From Rhizobium sp. BK399 (GTDB taxonomy: Bacteria > Pseudomonadota > Alphaproteobacteria > Rhizobiales > Rhizobiaceae): a DNA stretch of 64,000 nt. How positions within the stretch are numbered: position 1 is the first letter of the stretch; the number at the start of each line of letters is the position of its first letter. The notes beneath the pieces were generated by a model. The model saw nothing but the letters and a program-made list of their open reading frames with translations, was not told the origin of the DNA and ran no database searches. The DNA lies in contig NZ_JACIAH010000010.1 of NCBI RefSeq assembly GCF_014194695.1, positions 1-64,000 of the forward strand, given 5' to 3'. This document shows, piece by piece, positions 62,161 through 64,000 of this stretch. The position numbers and the translations under genes were made by a program.

Positions 62161-63936
62161 CTAAGACGAAAGCTCATAAAGTTGGTCCATGCTCAGCGTC
62201 GCGATCTCTGAAAACGAAGCCTGATTCTTTACGCGGCCACTTTGAAGCACGATGACCTCATCGCAAAACGAGATCGTGCTGCGGTGATGGCTAATGACGA
62301 TCGTCGTACGCCGACTTGCTCTTGATTTCAAAGTCTCGACAATCGCCGCCTCCGACAGTCCGTCCATGGCATTGGTTGCCTCGTCCAGAATCAGGATTTC
62401 CGGATCGCGCACCAGGGCCCTTGCGAGCGCGATGCGCTGTCGTTGACCCGCGGAAACGGTGGCTCCCCTGTAGCCGACGACAGTCTCATATCCATCAGGT
62501 AGCTTTTCGATGAATTCGTGTGCCTCAGCAAGTTTGGCGGCCTCTATGACCTCCGCAAGCGAAGCGCGGTGGCCATAGGTGATGTTTTCCAGAATGGTCC
62601 CGTCAATCAGCTCGAGGTCCTGGCTGGCGAGCGCGATCTTCCTTCGCCACTGCTTGGGATCGATATGGGTGAGCGGAATGCCGTCCACCAAGATCTTGCC
62701 CTCATCGGGTTCCACAAATCGACACAGAAGATTGACGATCGTGGTTTTTCCGGCTCCCGATCGTCCAACGATTGCTGTCGAACGGCCTCTGCGAATATCG
62801 AAAGTCGCGTTGAGCAGCACGACAGGTCGGGAGTTGGAGCCCGGATACTTGAACGTAACCCCGTCAAATTTGACCTGATTGTGCAGCCTCGGAATCGGAC
62901 TGTCACCTTCAGGGGGCTTCGGCTTGTCGGAGGGGTCGAGGAGCCATCGGACCTCTTCCAAAGATCCGCTCCATCCCTGTACGGCGCTCCATGCCATTTG
63001 TAGTGAACGCACATGTGGTTGCAGCCGATAGAGCAGCACGACGAATGCCACGATAACGGGAAAGCTGACACCCCAAAGCCAGGCGCTGACGACAACAGCC
63101 AAGAATAGAGCCGAATGGAGCACTTCCGTCAGTGGCGGTAATACTGCCTGTCGCGACTGAAGGACGAAACCCGCTTTTCTGACGGCATCAGAAGAGGAAT
63201 CGAAGCTTGCCTTTTCGCGCTGTTCTTGTCCGAAGGCCCGAATGAGACGTCCCGCGTGAACGAGATGAAGCATCTTGGCAGCGAGTTCGCTGTTGAACGA
63301 TGTGACGTTGCGACTTGGGCCTCTGAGACTGGCAGAAAGCAGCGCGTGAAGCGCTTGGATCACCACGAGCCCGAGGAAAACGCCAAGTGTCATCTGCCAC
63401 GAAAGCAGTAAGAGAAAGGCGAGTAAAATGACCACGGCTGAAGCGTTTACGATCGTCGCAAGGGTCGTCTGTATTGCGTCCGAAGCCCGCCAGGATTCGT
63501 TGGAGATGATATTGAGCAGCCGTCCAGGGCTTTCCTGGAGGAAGAATGGGAATCCAATCGTCAAAAGCTGGTTGGCGAGAGTGCTTCGCATGGTATGGCC
63601 GGCTCGGCCGTAGATCATATTGGTCAGCACGGAATTGGCAAACGCCAGCACATTCTTGAGCGCGATCAATCCGAGGATGGCGACGGAAATCGCGATCAGC
63701 CTTGCCCGATCATCCAGCCCGGAGCCCACTTGTTGGAAGATGGCTGATAGCCCGGCCATTCCTGGCGGTTCACCCGCGCCTGCGATAATGCCGAGCATCG
63801 GTATGATGAGACCGATACCAGTCCCTTCTAGGACTGCCGTGCTTAGGCCCAGAATGACGACAACCACGAGCAGGCCGATCTGTCTGCTCTGCGCCTGATG
63901 TAGCAGCCGAAAATTCAAGGTGAGGAATTCTAGCAT
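62161..63936 (-). CDS. ABC exporter, fused membrane and ATP-binding domains
   Basis: This 591-residue half-transporter has an N-terminal six-helix domain (about 18-320) and an ATP-binding domain (355-591) with Walker A GRSGAGKTT (391-399), signature VSAGQ (494-498, with Ala in place of the first Gly of SGGQ), Walker B ILILDEA (514-520) and H550. It should act as a homodimer in the inner membrane, exporting a lipid, glycan or peptide. The last base of the start codon is 64 bases from the window edge, so neighbours that might name the substrate are not visible. The signature change is mild and tolerated in other exporters. Confidence 0.94.
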   Translation of the reverse strand: MLEFLTLNFRLLHQAQSRQIGLLVVVVILGLSTAVLEGTGIGLIIPMLGIIAGAGEPPGMAGLSAIFQQVGSGLDDRARLIAISVAILGLIALKNVLAFANSVLTNMIYGRAGHTMRSTLANQLLTIGFPFFLQESPGRLLNIISNESWRASDAIQTTLATIVNASAVVILLAFLLLLSWQMTLGVFLGLVVIQALHALLSASLRGPSRNVTSFNSELAAKMLHLVHAGRLIRAFGQEQREKASFDSSSDAVRKAGFVLQSRQAVLPPLTEVLHSALFLAVVVSAWLWGVSFPVIVAFVVLLYRLQPHVRSLQMAWSAVQGWSGSLEEVRWLLDPSDKPKPPEGDSPIPRLHNQVKFDGVTFKYPGSNSRPVVLLNATFDIRRGRSTAIVGRSGAGKTTIVNLLCRFVEPDEGKILVDGIPLTHIDPKQWRRKIALASQDLELIDGTILENITYGHRASLAEVIEAAKLAEAHEFIEKLPDGYETVVGYRGATVSAGQRQRIALARALVRDPEILILDEATNAMDGLSEAAIVETLKSRASRRTTIVISHHRSTISFCDEVIVLQSGRVKNQASFSEIATLSMDQLYELSS

Positions 63937-64000
63937 GGCGGCGATGACCTGAATGAATGACAGGCGCGTACGCGCGCACGTTCGTGGTTAGGCTTAGGCA

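Overview
The window looks like an accessory replicon or genomic-island segment of an alphaproteobacterium of the Rhizobiales, most likely Rhizobiaceae (Rhizobium, Sinorhizobium or Agrobacterium type). The support is indirect: moderately high G+C, dense ABC uptake operons, FixL/FixJ-type and HWE-type signalling genes, a DUF1127 protein, IS66 and IS5-family elements, and a multi-hairpin anti-Shine-Dalgarno small RNA of the kind known from Rhizobiales. No rRNA, tRNA, CRISPR array or core housekeeping gene was seen. Strain identity cannot be read from the sequence alone.

Layout. 1-2.3 kb is mobile-element debris: a truncated IS66 element (tnpA, tnpB), a frameshifted ATPase remnant and an IS110 scrap. 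2.3-2.9 kb holds a PagL-like outer-membrane lipid A deacylase. 3.4-14.3 kb is the main catabolic island: a LacI-type repressor diverges from a ten-gene unit made of a branched-chain-amino-acid-type ABC importer (five genes) followed by a GST, an intradiol ring-cleavage dioxygenase, an SDR, a beta-keto-acid cleavage enzyme (BKACE), a quinone-oxidoreductase-type dehydrogenase and a small cupin-like protein. Three identical 12-bp palindromes lie in the divergent promoter region. 15.0-17.7 kb has a histidine kinase/FixJ-type regulator pair plus a lone receiver. 18.4-20.7 kb encodes a YdeP/FdhF-like molybdenum oxidoreductase, with a putative small RNA upstream of it.

22.9-32.6 kb is a second catabolic island arranged around a GntR/FadR-type regulator and a 12-bp palindrome. 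To the left runs an operon of an Ldh2-family dehydrogenase, an iron-type alcohol dehydrogenase, an aldehyde dehydrogenase and an alpha/beta hydrolase. To the right runs a ribose-type ABC sugar importer with a DJ-1/PfpI protein. 32.7-43.5 kb alternates intact genes (LysR regulator, chloroperoxidase-like hydrolase, MocR regulator with a DUF1127-TSUP pair) with decayed ones (cyclase, integrase, SDR, receiver, HWE kinase, 3-hydroxybutyryl-CoA dehydrogenase).

43.5-57.1 kb is rich in second-messenger genes: three GGDEF proteins, two of them with EAL domains. It also holds a DUF938 methyltransferase, a receiver lacking its phospho-acceptor aspartate, an ornithine-decarboxylase-type enzyme coupled to an EamA transporter with an odd C-terminal extension, a VOC protein and a secreted protein. 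57.9-64 kb has an Old Yellow Enzyme, two small unknown genes, a selenium-binding-protein scrap, a frameshifted IS5-family transposase and an ABC exporter.

Taken together the window describes a replicon that acquires and tests nutrient-uptake/catabolism cassettes under local repressors, surrounded by genes in decay. The most distinctive intact points are the putative anti-SD small RNA (about 21.0-21.15 kb) and the BKACE-containing aromatic island.
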